NCBI GenBank assembly: GCA_004194705.1
Contig: SADC01001320.1
Span: 620,001 to 684,000 of the forward strand
Direction of reading: 5' to 3'
From: Ditylenchus dipsaci
Lineage: Eukaryota; Nematoda; Chromadorea; Rhabditida; Anguinidae
DNA length: 64,000 nucleotides
In this document: piece by piece, positions 26,101 to 36,566 of the stretch
Numbering within the stretch: position 1 is the stretch's first letter
Layout of the letters: each line of letters begins with the position of its first letter
The notes under the pieces: model-generated
What the model saw: the letters and a program-made list of their open reading frames with translations, nothing else
Database searches by the model: none
Told to the model about the DNA's origin: nothing
Program-made: the position numbers and the translations under genes

Positions 26101-28634
26101 GTCGAATTTTGGACAAAAAAATTTTTCCCAAAAAACGACTTTTTTGTCAGAAAACGTCGGGAAACAACTTTTTAATCGTTTTTAGCGCATAAGAATTACT
26201 TAGAAATGGTTCAAACCTGATCTTGAAAAAAAAAATTTGGGGATGGGGGGGGATGTTGGTTATTCTATACTAGGGTCGTGATTTTCAATCCAACCGTGAT
26301 TTTCAACCCCAACCTCAGTGTTTCAGATCCACTTTCAAAGGTCTAGATCTACTTTTCAATAGTTTAGATATATCCTCAGCGGTCCTGGACCAATTCATCC
26401 TCGGTGAATTCACCCTCTAAGGTGGTCCAACCAAAATTTTAGTGAAATTTTTTCTGGGTAAAAGGACAGTTCGCAACGAGTTTTTCAAATTAAATTTTTT
26501 CTATGTTACAGTTTTACTGGATGTCTCATGTACCAACAAAACGAAGTGATCGTCCACTTGGATCAAAAATTTTTTATGTTTTCTTTGGTTCCGAAACAAT
26601 TTTTCTGCACTAATTCGAGCATGCTGAAGATGGTTTGACAGTAGTAAAATCACGTTTTACCGAGAAATTTTTGAGTTATTGCTAATTCTTGATTTATCAA
26701 AATCAATCGTTAGCAATAACTCAAAATTTTCTCGATAAAACGTGATTTTACCATTGTCAAACCATCTTCAGCATGCTCGAATTAGTGCAGAAAAATTTTT
26801 TTAGAACCCGAAAAAACATAAAAAAATTTGATCCAAGTGGACGACCACTTGGTCTAAATTGGGGAGGGGTGCTGCAGAGCTTCATATACACGTCACCGAG
26901 GTTGCTGTTTCGAGTCCTCTGGAGTGTAAACTTTATTTTTCACCTCCATTTTTAATTAGCTAAATGAGTTCTAAGTATATGGCCGCAAGTTGGGTCGTTT
27001 ATCGTTCATGATCCAAGTGGTAAAGTAATACTTCACGCCGAGGATTGGGGGAGAGGGAGCATATGACACCGGTGTCAAAATTATTTAGATAGATTCTCTT
27101 TTAAGTCACGTACCTACCTCGGCACGGGCGTCTCATTTCGAACGACTCCAAAGAGTATAGGGAGAGACGGAAGAGAACTGACCCCCGCCAATTTAAAATT
27201 TTCGGTCATGCCACTGCGCGCAATAACCATGGTCCTTTAAGTTTATTTTTTTGATTTTTACAGTAATGTGTAGCCCAGGATTTCAACTTTCTAAGAAGAT
27301 ATTTAAAGGAGCATGGTTTTTGCGCTCAGTGGCATGTGCAAAATTTGAATTGGCTGGGGACACTTCTCTTTCGTCTTAAACTTTACTCTTTGGACTCGTA
27401 CGACATTATTCCAAAGAGTACAGTGCCAGACGAAAGAGAAGTATCCCCCGCCAATTCAAATTTTGCACATGCCACTGCGCTCAAAAACCATGGTCCTTTA
27501 ACTTTGTTAAATAATTTTACAAATGTAAAGATTTAGGGTTTGAATGAATGTACACAAAAATAAAAGTTACTTCGTTCAGACCTTTTAGTCTCTATATTTT
27601 GAAATGATTCAATAAAGTTTGATGGCTTGTTGGAAAGCTGAGATCCTGAGCTACACGTTGAAATTTAAAAAATTTAAACGAAAACTTTGACACAATCAAT
27701 TTAAAAGTTTTCGTGGCTCATTTCAGCTTTTTCGTGGCATATTTTAGCTTTTTCGCAAACCAAATCAATATAAGCTTACTTAAAATTGCCTTAGGAGTGG
27801 TTAAAACTGCTTTTCTGGAGGATTGGTAACGTGAAATCCGGCCTTTTCAACTTCCTATTTCTAACTTTGACATCCTATATCCTAAATGAGCCTTAAAATT
27901 AATGGGCGTTTAAGCGTTTGAATCTAAGCGTTTGAACTACGCCTCACACCAGAACGCGGATGTTGGGCTACGTTGAATAACCGCCCAAACCCTTGAGTTG
28001 GATTTTTGACCTACCGTCTACTACCGCTTTCGTCTCTAAAATACAAACAATCACTAATTAGATGGTACACTTTTGCAGCTCCACGGTGTGGAATCCAGTG
28101 CTTTACGCCCTTCTCAACGAACACTTCCGTCTCGCCTTTGTGGAGCTGTTTCACCGTCTGAGGCACCGCTGGCTCCATCTTACCTCAGGAGAGGATAGTG
28201 GTGGAGAGCACAGCTACATGGCCAGTAATCAGCACCTCAACAATAGAGCTCATCGGTGCTCTAGGCTGGTCTCCAATGCTTTTTTGCTAGACACCACATG
28301 TCCCGTTACAGCCAGCAACAGCCACTCGAAGGGGTTGAATGGAGCAGTTCGCTCCGAAAACAACGACCCAACCACCACAGCTTTCATGGCCACCAATCAG
28401 AATGGAGTTAAAGGAGTATTGCTGGGAGCCACCACCTCACTCTCCACTTCATCCTCCAGCAATGGCGCGGTGGGTGCAGCTATGCCGATGGGGGAGCCCT
28501 CGCACACTTCACTACTACTGATTACCAGAAATAGTTCGGATTCGGGCATGGCTGTTGAAAAGGTGATGGTAGAAAGGCAGCGGTTGGAAGAGGATGATGA
28601 GATTGGATGTAGTGAAAATGATGATGAGGTCTAG
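17184..28634 (+). CDS. neuropeptide Y/F-type G protein-coupled receptor
   Basis: Ten exons with matching phases: 17184-17356, 18792-18873, 20404-20466, 20586-20645, 20693-20845, 21281-21353, 21488-21573, 22509-22676, 22725-22837 and 28079-28634. The N-terminus has a possible NIS glycosylation site. Segments: TM1 LGVLGNSLVILSVM, then RHKSLQSVRNMF; TM2 SCSDIVVSVVSG; TM3 beginning APLCKLVPVIQ with the disulfide Cys; ICL2 with DRF instead of DRY; ECL2 CGRFCYEDW; TM5 FVLQFVIPFFVITFCYLM; a basic ICL3 ending RRLRTNRML; TM6 MVGVFLWL; TM7 with WNPVLYALLNEHFR. The tail is Ser/Thr-rich and ends acidic (TAG). The WNPVLY and STLTLTAIAIDR words fit nematode NPR receptors of the NPY/NPF/FLP group. TM6 lacks the usual CWLP. 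Ligand unknown. Confidence 0.88.
18201..18661. mobile_element. TTAA-flanked foldback element, CATGGTTTTTG type
   Basis: TTAA at both ends; outer arms AGGATCATGGTTTTTGTGCGC and its complement. The left part contains a hairpin CACTTCTCTTTCGTCTCAAA / CAGACGAAAGAGAAGTG around an ACTCTTTGGAGT loop. A second repeat, ATATACCCCT/GGGGTATAT with CTACTGGAATATACC units (18370-18630), sits in its right half. It is in the first intron of the receptor gene. Related copies are at 27307-27497 and, as a half, 27100-27240. Confidence 0.7.
18909..19990. mobile_element. foldback element with poly-C tandem arms
   Basis: In receptor intron 2. The left arm has five to six units of GCTACTTTCTTATACCCCCCCC with long C runs (18930-19095). 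The right arm has three inverted units ending GGGTATAAGCCAGTAGCGCC (19880-19980). Between them a second palindrome spans about 19125-19860 (arms include AATACAGCCCTTGAACC) around the conserved hairpin block at 19318-19440. The C/G runs could form four-stranded structures. Confidence 0.7.
19290..19450 (+). repeat. conserved hairpin block with splice-donor-like core
   Basis: The sequence TCATGTCTAGGGTAAGTGCG is followed by GCGCATCTCTAACTCTCAAG, a GC-rich stem, and a diverged mirror arm (TTGAGATGCGCACACCCAC, then ATACCTTAGACACAAATCAC). Other copies are near 9.5, 23.2, 23.8 and 25.95 kb. Function unknown; see findings. Confidence 0.6.
22845..23630. mobile_element. palindromic element in the last receptor intron
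   Basis: Arms of about 200 bases (22850-23040 and 23395-23620) share AATCCCCC, TCTCGACCCCGATTTCATGA and CCATGATA in inverted orientation. The centre holds a copy of the hairpin block (23212-23335). Superfamily unknown; no target duplication was found. Confidence 0.6.
23790..26110. mobile_element. inverted-repeat cluster inside receptor intron 9
   Basis: Arms at about 24560-24775 and 25745-25910 are inverted copies (TATTCCGATGATGAAACTAA, CTACAACGTGGACATTTTGT). Outside them, copies of the hairpin block lie in the same orientation at 23795-23900 and 25930-26050, the latter on a perfect stem of CCAACCAAGCCCC. The words GGAAAAAAGTTACCGTACG at 24575 and 24783 resemble the Tc1-like ends of the 41.6-45.5 kb cluster. 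No open frame is convincing. Confidence 0.5.
24854..24897 (+). repeat. GT-rich microsatellite
   Basis: Interrupted (GT)n tract with TCC interruptions, in receptor intron 9. Confidence 0.85.
26531..26855. mobile_element. long hairpin, AAACCATCTTCAGCATGC family
   Basis: Two arms of about 140 bases in perfect to near-perfect inverted orientation, centred near 26690 (arms contain TTTGACAGTAGTAAAATCACG and CCAAGTGGACGACCACTTGG-like ends). A partial copy occurs at 62045-62165. Non-coding. Confidence 0.7.
27307..27497. mobile_element. TTAA-flanked foldback element, CATGGTTTTTG type
   Basis: Complete 191-base copy: TTAA flanks, ends AGGAGCATGGTTTTTGCGCT and its complement, and a near-perfect hairpin through CACTTCTCTTTCGTCTTAAA and a second hairpin at ACTCTTTGGACT. 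A right-half copy lies just upstream (27100-27240). Both are in receptor intron 9. Confidence 0.8.
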
Positions 28635-28904
28635 AACAAATGCATGGCTAAACATTGTATTAGCCATATATAATGGATATGTTTATACGGGTATTTCATT
28701 GTTTGCTCTTTTTATGAATGTGTTGTGCTTTTCGATTAGGGAAAGTTGAAATTTTTTGTTAACGTTTACAATGGCTTCTGTGATAAATTCAGCGCTTGAT
28801 CAATTTAAACTGGTATATGGATGTAAGTAAAGCTTTAAGTAGATCTTTTTACAGAAGTTTCAATTACCGTATTTCTTCTAATAAGCGGGCAGTCTCCAGT
28901 AGTC

Positions 28905-29250
28905 GGGACATGTCAGGTCATTGTCATTCTGCTAAAAAGTCATTGTCATTCTGACAAAAAAGTCATTTTGACTTGTCATCGTGATTCCGTCAAAGCCAGA
29001 GCCATCTATCACAAGCAATTTATTTCCTTCAGGTTTCTCCAGCGATGTCACAATCAGAATCGACGACTTCTCTCAATCGACGACTTCTCTTGTCAGAATG
29101 ACAATGACTTTTTTGCAAAATGACAATGACATGTCAGGTCATTGTCATTCTGCTAAAAAAAGTCATTGTCATTGTCAGTGTCAAGTTATTTTAAAAGTCA
29201 CCTAGAAAGTCAGGTCATCGCGAATGTCATTGTCATTTTTGAAAACACGG
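28905..29250. repeat. TGTCATTGTCATTCTGA-rich repeat
   Basis: Imperfect units of GTCATTGTCATTCTG and its complement arranged as a palindrome, interrupting the left inverted repeat of the 8-kb element. Simple, non-coding, and probably an insertion in its own right. Confidence 0.55.
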
Positions 29251-29706
29251 ACGGGCACCGTACCACTTTGGCCCGACTGTAGAATCCACCCAACCCTCAA
29301 AAAGCCCTAAAAACTTGTTTTTTGATGTTTTTCGCCTCATGCTTCGAGATTAGGGGGTATTGTACGATTCAGGCACTACTTTTGTTAAATTTTCACCATT
29401 TTTGTTGTTCGTTTACAAAACAAATTTGAGGTGCGTAGACGTTTACCTGTTTGCGGGACAAATGTCCCAAAAACAGGTAAACGTCACACCAAAACGCCAA
29501 GTTTTTGAAATTTTCAAATTCATTATTACTTTTTGCACGGTCGGGTGTGTTTCCTCTTGTTTTCGCTCTCTTAATTTGTTCCCCGAAGTCTCTTTTTCAG
29601 TCTTTTGATGGGTTTTCACAAATTTATGAGGCTTTATGGTATTTTTAGAGTTAATGAATAAATAATTCAACATTATGCTGTTTGTATATTATCTTGGTTC
29701 ATTAAG

Positions 29707-32666
29707 ATGAATGATTTCAAGTGGACTAACGCTGATGTGATTGAAAATCTTCAGCGACACAAAGACGGGAACGTTACAAAGGAAGATGTCATCAACTTCT
29801 TCAATCAGGAGTACAACAAGGCGTGCGCGCTGAATACGATCTACCACCACATGCCGAGGGTAATAACTGTTGATCCGTACATCGACGATGGAATCGCCGT
29901 GTAAGATTATATCGTAAAATTATACACATTACTTTCCTTTGCCTACTTCAAATTTCAGATGTGATCGCCGAGAATGCAAGTTTCGTGGCTTTCTACTGAG
30001 GAGCGTGTCTTCATTCCGGGCACCGGAAACATTCCGGTGTAAACTGTATGAATTGGGTGCAGGAGAAAGGTTTGAGTGCTCCCACTGTCTTCAAGTGAGT
30101 TTTTCCGCAACAAATTTTCACATATTTGAAAAGTTTTTTTATCGGGAACTTTCAGTATACAGTCAACTCCCGATTTGGTGTACGCCCTGGGGACCGGCTA
30201 CAGGTGTACACTAAATCGAGTGTACACTAAATCGAGGGTTCATTCTAGTCATTTTAATTAACCACCAGCCAAAATTATTTAATCCAGGTGTACAGTACGT
30301 TTCATAATTTTACAGGCACCCCCCTTTTTAGGTGTTTAGTGACAATTTTTAAAGAAAATAAAAAATCTGTCTTTACAGAAAGGATAAGCATAGTCGATAA
30401 CCTAGTAATTATGCAAAAATATTGGGGTGTTGGGTTATGAAAAAAAATATGACCGAAAATTCAAATTTCCACCGCTTCATAATTTTACAGGCAGCTTGTT
30501 ATTTTGTTATTTTATCTAATGAAACTTTGTTTTTATCGTAGTTTTTCACCATTTTTTATTTTAGAAGCATTATGGGCAAAGGAAAAAGTCTTAGCGATGT
30601 TGAACAGGGAAAGATTCTTGGGCTGCATGACAATTGCGCAAAACGACAATTGCGCAACGTATCAATTGCGCAAACGACAATTGCGCAAAACGACAATTGC
30701 GCAAACGAAAATTGCGCAAATGACAAATGCGCAAACGACAATTGCGCAAACGACAGTTGCGCATACGACAATTGCGCAAATATTATGCCTTAAATTATAT
30801 TTTATATTATATTAAAGTTATATTATAATAAAAGATTAAATCAATGTGCAACTATCGTTTAAGCAATTGTCGTATGCGCAACTGTCGTTCGCGAAATTGT
30901 CGTTGGCGCAACTGTCGTTTGCGCAATTGTCGTTTTGCGCAATTGTTGTTTAGCGCAATTGTCATGCAGCCGATTCTTGCCTTTCATAAGTCCGGATGGA
31001 GTAATCGAAACATAGCAAAAGAATTGAAGCGCTCTTCTGATGTGATCGATCGCTTTGTGAAGAATCCGCAGCAGTATGGGCGTAAGAAACACACCGGACG
31101 TAAGCCAAAGATCTCTCCTCGCATGCAAAGAAAAATTATCAGCAGATCGTCCAGTTCTACGATGAGCATTAACCGAATTCGGGCTGATCTAGGTATCAAT
31201 TTATTTAAGTTTGTGCATTTTTCAAGCATGTTTTAGGCATAAAAGAAACAAAAACGACTGTGTGGCGTGTTGTAGACAATAATCCGAACATTGTGCGTGA
31301 GAAAATGAAGGCGACTCCTAATCTGACTGATCAGCATCGCAGGGACCGACTGGAATTTGCTCGTCTTCATATGTCTTGGACTCATGAATGGGAATCGGTA
31401 TTATCATGTTTTTGTTTCCTTGTGATTTTTGGTTTTTAGGTGATCTTCAGCGATGAAAAAAAGTTCAATCTCGATGGTCCTGATGGCTTTAGTTATTATT
31501 GGAGGGATTTACGCAAAGAGCCACGATTCTTCTCAAAGCGAAACTTCGGTGGCGGTCAGTAATGGTTTGGCTTGGTTTCAGTGCTTATAGTGTTACAACA
31601 GTCGCTTTCGTCCCGCCAAAAACTGATAGCATCGGATATCAAGGGATACTAGAAAATCATCTATTGCCTTATCTACGTCGTTTTCCGAGTGTTCAGTTCA
31701 AGTTTCAGGTGATTTCTACTAAAATTTTTGTCATTATTGTAATATTTTAGCAAGATAATGCCGGAATCCATGTCAGTAGGACGAACAGAAAAGGTCGCAA
31801 AGGGACACTAGATTGGCTGGAAGAGAAGCAAATCGATGTATTAAAGAAGTGGACAGCTCGTTCCTGCGATTGGAATCCAATGGACAACCTTTGGGGTATC
31901 TTGGTCCGTGAAATCTATGCTGATTGTCGTCAATTTTCAAAAGTGGATCAACTGAAGAAGGCAATTCTCGAAGCTGTGCCAAAAATCAAGCCGGAAATAC
32001 TGCAAAATTTGGTCAAAAGTATGCCAAATAGAATGTTTATGATTATTAAAATAATGGTGGTTATACTGGTTATTAGATCTTGAATTATGTTATGAATAAA
32101 GCTTCTTACTCTAGCTGCCTGTAAAATTATGAAACGGTGGAAATTTGAATTTTCGGTCATATTTTTTTTTCATAACCCAACACCCCCAATATTTTTGCAT
32201 AATTACTAGGTTATCGACTATGCTTATCCTTTCTGTAAAGACAGATATTTTATTTTCTTTAAAAAATGTCACTAAACACCTAAAAAGGGGTGCCTGTAAA
32301 ATTATGAAACGTACTGTACACTAAACCGAGGTGTACACTTAATCAGGTGTACACTAAATCGGGAGTTGACTGTAACTGCTATTTCTGAAAATTATCAGTT
32401 CTTAGTTGCTTGTACTACAAGGGGGACTATAATTAGTACCGCGCAATATCAGTTGCAAAAAACAAAATTTATTGCAGGCGGTTTGAATGCGATTGAAGAA
32501 GGGCTGCAGCTTTACAAAACAATAGACGTTTCTCTGGTACCTTGTCTATCTCATTTCAAGGCGTTTTAGTTTACTGTCCAATTGTTCAGGATGGCATTGT
32601 AACGTCACTGCTTTTCAATTCTGCTACTGACGGATCTGTCTTTCTGGCCTATTTAAAGGTAGCGAA
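29707..32666 (+). CDS. unrecognised multi-exon gene, interrupted by transposons
   Basis: Exon 1 (29707 to about 29900) begins MNDFKWTNADVIENLQRHKD, two predicted helices. Exon 2 (about 29959-30094) encodes a Cys-rich stretch: CDRRECKF, later FRCK, then FECSHC, spaced like a zinc-binding module. A third exon (32394 to about 32530: FLVACTTRGTIISTAQYQLQ) lies beyond the 2.2-kb pogo/Tc3 insertion, and a fourth (about 32565-32660: VYCPIVQDGIVTSLLFN) ends in a donor gtagcg. Junction phases for exons 3-4 are not fully consistent, so the gene may be decayed. It lies wholly inside the 8-kb inverted-repeat element, which makes an element-encoded protein plausible. No family was recognised. Confidence 0.45.
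30572..32084 (+). pseudogene. Tc3-type DDE transposase, interrupted
   Basis: Reads MGKGKSLSDVEQGKIL, then, after the 351-base foldback insertion, a helix-turn-helix region (HKSGWSNRNIAKELKRSSDV) and a basic GRKPKISPRM linker. Three short introns of about 42-44 bases (near 31193, 31399 and 31708) separate the next exons. The catalytic domain shows VIFSDEKKFNLDGPDG and YYWRDLRKEP, QDNAGIHVSR, and CDWNPMDNLWGILVREIY, i.e. the Tc1-type DD34E core in the expected order. The frame appears shifted at the GGGQ/VMVW junction near 31557, and the foldback breaks it, so this copy should be inactive. Confidence 0.85.
30621..30971. mobile_element. foldback element with TTGCGCAA tandem arms inside Tc3
   Basis: Ends GGCTGCATGACAATTGCGC and its exact complement, perfect 8-bp duplication GATTCTTG at 30613-30620 and 30972-30979. 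The arms are arrays of GCGCAAACGACAATT units (about ten on the left, six inverted on the right) around an AT-rich loop. The duplication falls on the codons for Ile-Leu of the transposase, dating the insertion after Tc3. Confidence 0.92.
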
Positions 32667-32713
32667 ATTGCCCCATTCGTTTTTGTTTGAGAAGTGACCT
32701 AGGTGATGTTATA

Positions 32714-33845
32714 CGGGGTGGTGCAATTTTTGGTCAAGTTTCATTTGTCCATATCTCTTTCGTTTTGCTATGTTTCGCAGGCGTGTAATAGCTCATTTGA
32801 TAGCCCTATGTTTGCCATTTTGTTTGCAAAGAAGAACGGCTCGACTTTGTTAAAAATCGTCGAGATATGGTTGTTTTTGTGAAGACCAATTTCTGCTGTT
32901 TCCAGATATCCTGTTTTGATCAAGAGAAAGCGCAGTTCTTCTTTTGGTGGATCGAAAGCCAAAGCAACTATGCGGTATTCAAGTGACGAGTTCGAAGAGA
33001 AAAAAGGAAGACATGCTCAGATTTCAGCTAATCACGCCGTCCTATAGTGGAAGCGAAGTTTCTTGGATTCCGGGAGTGTGAAGCAAAAAAAGAAGCAGGA
33101 GTCAAAGTTTGTTTTTCTCTTCTTTCACTTATTCACTTCTTTCACGAATCCTAATCGTGTGTTCAGGGCGGGTTCGAACAGATGAGAAAAAGGCGGATGT
33201 GCTCTTAGCTTTCACGGCAGGTCGGCATTCAATCAAGGTTGGAGAGGATGCCATCAAGAAGAACAAACCAGCGGACTCTCAAGGTTGGATTTTTCCGAAT
33301 GGTTCTCCAAATCTTCCTTGGCCGCCGTACAGCCCCAACTTGACTCCTTGCACCTTCTTTCTATGGGGATGGATCAAAAGCCAAGTCTACAGAACGCCAA
33401 TTAAAGTTATGGAGAAGCTGCTCAGAAGGATTGACATGGCCTTCGAGGAATTACCGCAAGAGATGATCGATTGGTCCATTGAAACTTACTGTCGTCGGCT
33501 AGATCGCTGCAATGCTGTGGGTGGAACAAGTGTTGCGCAAACGTTCGCCAATGTGTGAAACACTTGTCATTGTTGTTTGTCGAGTTGTTAAATTGAGGAT
33601 ACTGTGTTCGCCCGGAGTAAAATTGAGTGACTGGTGTCGGAGAACAGCAGAAAATTGAGTGAAACTCAGGGTCTTCACAAAAACAACCATATCTCGACGA
33701 TTTTTAACAAAGTCGAGACGTTCTTTTTTGCGAACAAAATGGCAAAAAATAGGGCTATCGAATGAGCTATCACATGCCCGCAAAACATAGTGAAACGAAA
33801 GAGATATGGACAAATGAAACTCGACCGAAAAATTGCACCACCCTG
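32714..33845 (+). mobile_element. mariner-type transposon relic
   Basis: TA flanks; inverted repeats of about 175 bases (CGGGGTGGTGCAATTTTTGG on the left, complement ending CACCACCCTG). The arms carry CATATCTCTTTCGTTT and ATATGGTTGTTTTTGTGAAG. Related by structure and by the N-terminal transposase motif to the shorter copy at 2042-2609. Confidence 0.88.
32905..33558 (+). pseudogene. mariner-type transposase, decayed
   Basis: A broken N-terminal part (32905-33100) reads FDQEKAQFFFWWIESQSNYA then stops and shifts; it matches the HTH remnant at 2232-2445. An open 149-codon frame (33109-33558) gives the C-terminal third: PPYSPNLTPCTFFLWGWIKS, then the family's closing region ending in CNAVGGTSV. 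The usual acidic residue before FFLWG is Thr here, so the third catalytic position is lost; the middle of the enzyme is missing. Confidence 0.8.
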
Positions 33846-34606
33846 TATTTTTAGGGTTATCTGGGCAGGATGCAGCAGCCTTAAAGAAGTGTTCTAAGCT
33901 TGATAGTTCACAGCGAGACAACACAATATCAAGGATCAGCAGTTTTATGAGTGGGAGCCCTCATAAAGAACTAGGGGAATTCGAAGGTAGTGTTTGATGA
34001 TGTGAGCCGAACAAAGAAAATATGAGAGAACAAGAGTTTAGAAATATTTGTTGTATAACCGATTGTAGGAAGTTGTTATTGTTTTGAAATTGAATAAAGT
34101 CCACCGTGTTTTTTACTTTGGAGGTCTTTGTATACGTAAGAGTGGTGGGGACATATTTTTTGTGACTGCCCTGCGATCGGATACAAAAATTGTGATCGGA
34201 TACAGCGATCGGATACAATTGCGATCGGATACAGCGATCGGATACAATTGCGATCGGATACAGCGATCGGATAAAAAATTAAAAAATATATTTGTTCTAC
34301 ATCCCAGCTTACGACTAGATTTATCCAACGATGAAAACAATGAAACAATTAAGAGTAACGGGAAGAAACGACAATAATTTATAACTGGACCAACAAACAA
34401 AAAGAAAACATTCAATATAGGTTAATAAATATAGGTTAATAATATTAGCCGGGTCTTCTAGGATATTACTTTCCACAACTTCAGGATTTCCCGGCAGTGC
34501 CTCTGCATTTGGTTCAAATTCAACATGAGCCATCTGATAAATGAGAACAATTTCATGGAAATCATATTAAAATACGAACAAAAGAAGCAACAACAAAAAT
34601 GCTTAA

Positions 34607-34836
34607 AGGGCCATTGCCGTCTCCGACAACGGTTGTCCCCGCCAATTCAAATTTTTTCTGAATCATTGAACTTCTGTACTGATTTTCAACTTGGTTTCTA
34701 ACAAAACTATACCTGAAATTAAATTCTAGGCCTTGCTTTGTTGGAAAACAAGTTGAAGAATCCGTACAGAAGTTGAATAACTAGGCAAAAAAATTTGAAT
34801 TGGCGGGGACAATTCAAAACAGGGGACAATGGCCCT
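34607..34836. mobile_element. TTAA-flanked foldback element, CATTGCCGTC type
   Basis: Second copy of the family at 7504-7736: TTAA flanks, ends AGGGCCATTGCCGTCTCCGA and ACAATGGCCCT, arms meeting at the paired words CAACTTGGTTTCTAACAAA and TTTGTTGGAAAACAAGTTG. Confidence 0.82.
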
Positions 34837-34933
34837 TTAAAAAAGAGAGCTCACGTAAATGCAAACAAATAATATGAGAGCTTTTTGATCAAGGAAAATC
34901 GAGTAAAAAAGAGTTGTGATACAAAATTAATTA

Positions 34934-35117
34934 CAGTCGACTCTCTCGTTAACAAACCCGAAGGGACCGGACGTATTACTTCGTTGACGAGAGAGTTCGT
35001 TAACAAAAGAGTTCGTTAACGACCAAACCAACCAAGCTAAACCAAAAAGTCTTGACCGAAAGTTCGTTAACGAGAGTAATTTGCTAACGAGAGATTCGTT
35101 AACGAGAGAGTCAACTG
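34934..35117. mobile_element. pogo/Tigger-like miniature element
   Basis: TA flanks, ends CAGTCGACTCTCTCGTTAAC and its complement GTTAACGAGAGAGTCAACTG, a GGGACCGG word near the left end, and repeated GTTCGTTAACGA units. Non-coding. Confidence 0.85.
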
Positions 35118-35496
35118 TAATCGCTGTATCCGATCGTTGTATCCGATCGCAGTTGTATCTAATCGCTGTATCCGATCGCAATTGTATCCGATCGCTGTAT
35201 CCGATCACAATTTGTATCCGATCGCTGTATCCGATCACAATTTGTATCCGATCGTTGTTATACCATTTTTTGTACTAGTAGCGCTTCGCGCGAAAGCAGA
35301 TCGTAAGATCATAAGCAATTGCTCAACAATTTGAATAAGAAAATAGTCATCAACTTTTCTGCAACTACTATAGCGCTAAATAGCTATAGTTCTAAAAATA
35401 CAATAGGGAAGAAAAGGGGCTTTTTCGCAGCGTGCCAAACTGTGACTTGAGCCACCAAAGCTGAATAGAGAAGCCAATAATGAGTCGAAATAAATA

Positions 35497-35746
35497 CCGT
35501 ATTTCCTCTAATATAACCACCGGTGGGTTTATTTTTCAAACCCTTCTGAGGGGTGGGTTTATTAGAGTCATTTTGAGATTTTTGTGGCTACAACCAAAAT
35601 CCAAAAAGCGGAATCGGTAGAGCTCGTGGGAACTAAGAAAACGCAAAAAACAGCTTTGCAGAATATTTACTCTGTTCCGAGATACAGACACTGGAAGTTG
35701 AGGGGTGGGTTTATTAGAGCGGGTGGTTATATTAGAGGAAATACGG
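35497..35746. mobile_element. CCGTATTTCCTCT TA-flanked miniature element
   Basis: TA flanks, ends CCGTATTTCCTCTAATATAA and its complement, with inner CCACCGGTGGG and GGGTGGGTTTATTAGAG words forming extra hairpins. Non-coding. Confidence 0.85.
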
Positions 35747-35824
35747 TAATAGAATTGAATCCTCGTCATATTATACTCTAAAAATATCATTAGGCTCCAT
35801 AAATTCGTATAATTCCGTCACATG

Positions 35825-36566
35825 ACTCAAAAGGTTTATGGGTATATCTCCCAGCATATATCACCCCCCCCCCCCCCAGCATATATCCCCCAGCATATCC
35901 CCCAGCAAATAGAATTGCATAATGACCTAAAGAAACATTTTAAATGGCAACCACGGCACTCAGGCTTAGGCGCAGGTTAGGCAATCGCTTGTTAGGAAGG
36001 CTCAAACGTGTTCCTCGGAATACAAAACGGTGGAACGACAGTTTTTATCAACATGGTCAACTAAGCCTAGGCTTTTGAATTATGGAACTCAAAAATAGCT
36101 TTCATTGTGTTTGTTGATCTTTTCGTCCATTTGGTGTGAATTTTTTGTGTTTTTCGGATTCCGAAACTTGTTTTTTGCACTAATTTAAAAACACCAAAGA
36201 AGATTTGATAATAGTTCAGACTTAACCCCTGTACGCGGATATGGATTGAGTTGACCGAAACAGTTAACTTTATTATTTTGGGTATCCATTCATCCGAAGT
36301 ATCCATTCCTCGTCAGGTATTTCCAGCCACCTGTAAGTGAAACTAGGTGGTTTTCCTACCTCAACAAATACGAATGGTGAATTTCATCGTAGAGCGAATT
36401 TACCGCCGCCCTTCAAAACAATTGTTTGGCGAAAATTTGAGAATACTACAAGCACAGAAAAAAGTAGCCTGGCTTAGGCAATTTTATATGCTGGGGATAT
36501 ATGCAGGGGATATATGCTGTGGGGGGGGATATATGCGGGGATTTATACCCATAACTCTCAAAAGAG
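35825..36566. mobile_element. foldback element with CAGCATATATCCCCC arms
   Basis: Left arm 35838-35905 and right arm 36488-36550 repeat CAGCATATATCCCC/GGGGATATATGC in inverted orientation with C and G runs; outer words TTTATGGGTAT and ATACCCATAA. Lies at the inner edge of the right inverted repeat of the 8-kb element. Confidence 0.6.

Larger units (their letters stand above)
30293..32316 (+). mobile_element. Tc3-like transposon
   Basis: Flanked by TA. Inverted repeats of about 210 bases begin CAGTACGTTTCATAATTTTA and carry an internal second TTTCATAATTTTACAGGCA site, as Tc3 ends carry two binding sites. It encodes the transposase at 30572-32084. It is inserted in the pogo-like element at 30160-32372 and is itself interrupted by the foldback element at 30621-30971. 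Confidence 0.9.
30160..32372. mobile_element. pogo/Tigger-like element, split by a Tc3 insertion
   Basis: TA duplications; ends CAGTCAACTCCCGATTTGGTG and its complement. Subterminal GTGTACACTAAATCG repeats and the GGGGACCGG word are shared in style with the elements at 34934, 46753 and 61380. Without the Tc3 insertion it is only about 190 bases, a miniature element. It inserted 2 bases after a possible acceptor (ttcag) of the unknown gene. Confidence 0.8.
34168..35258. mobile_element. foldback element with GATCGGATACA tandem arms
   Basis: Left arm 34168-34275 and right arm 35117-35258 are arrays of the units GCGATCGGATACA and GTGATCGGATACA in inverted orientation. The interior holds a TTAA element (34607-34836) and a pogo-like miniature (34934-35117) that abuts the right array. 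No target duplication was fixed. Confidence 0.75.

Noticed and set aside
30556..31128. Repeated short spaced units resembling a CRISPR array
   Set aside because: Units are contiguous and inverted across a centre with an 8-bp duplication outside, in a eukaryotic transposon; there are no unique spacers or cas genes.
33499..33924. 141-codon minus-strand frame
   Set aside because: Antisense of the mariner transposase end and its inverted repeat; no family motif.
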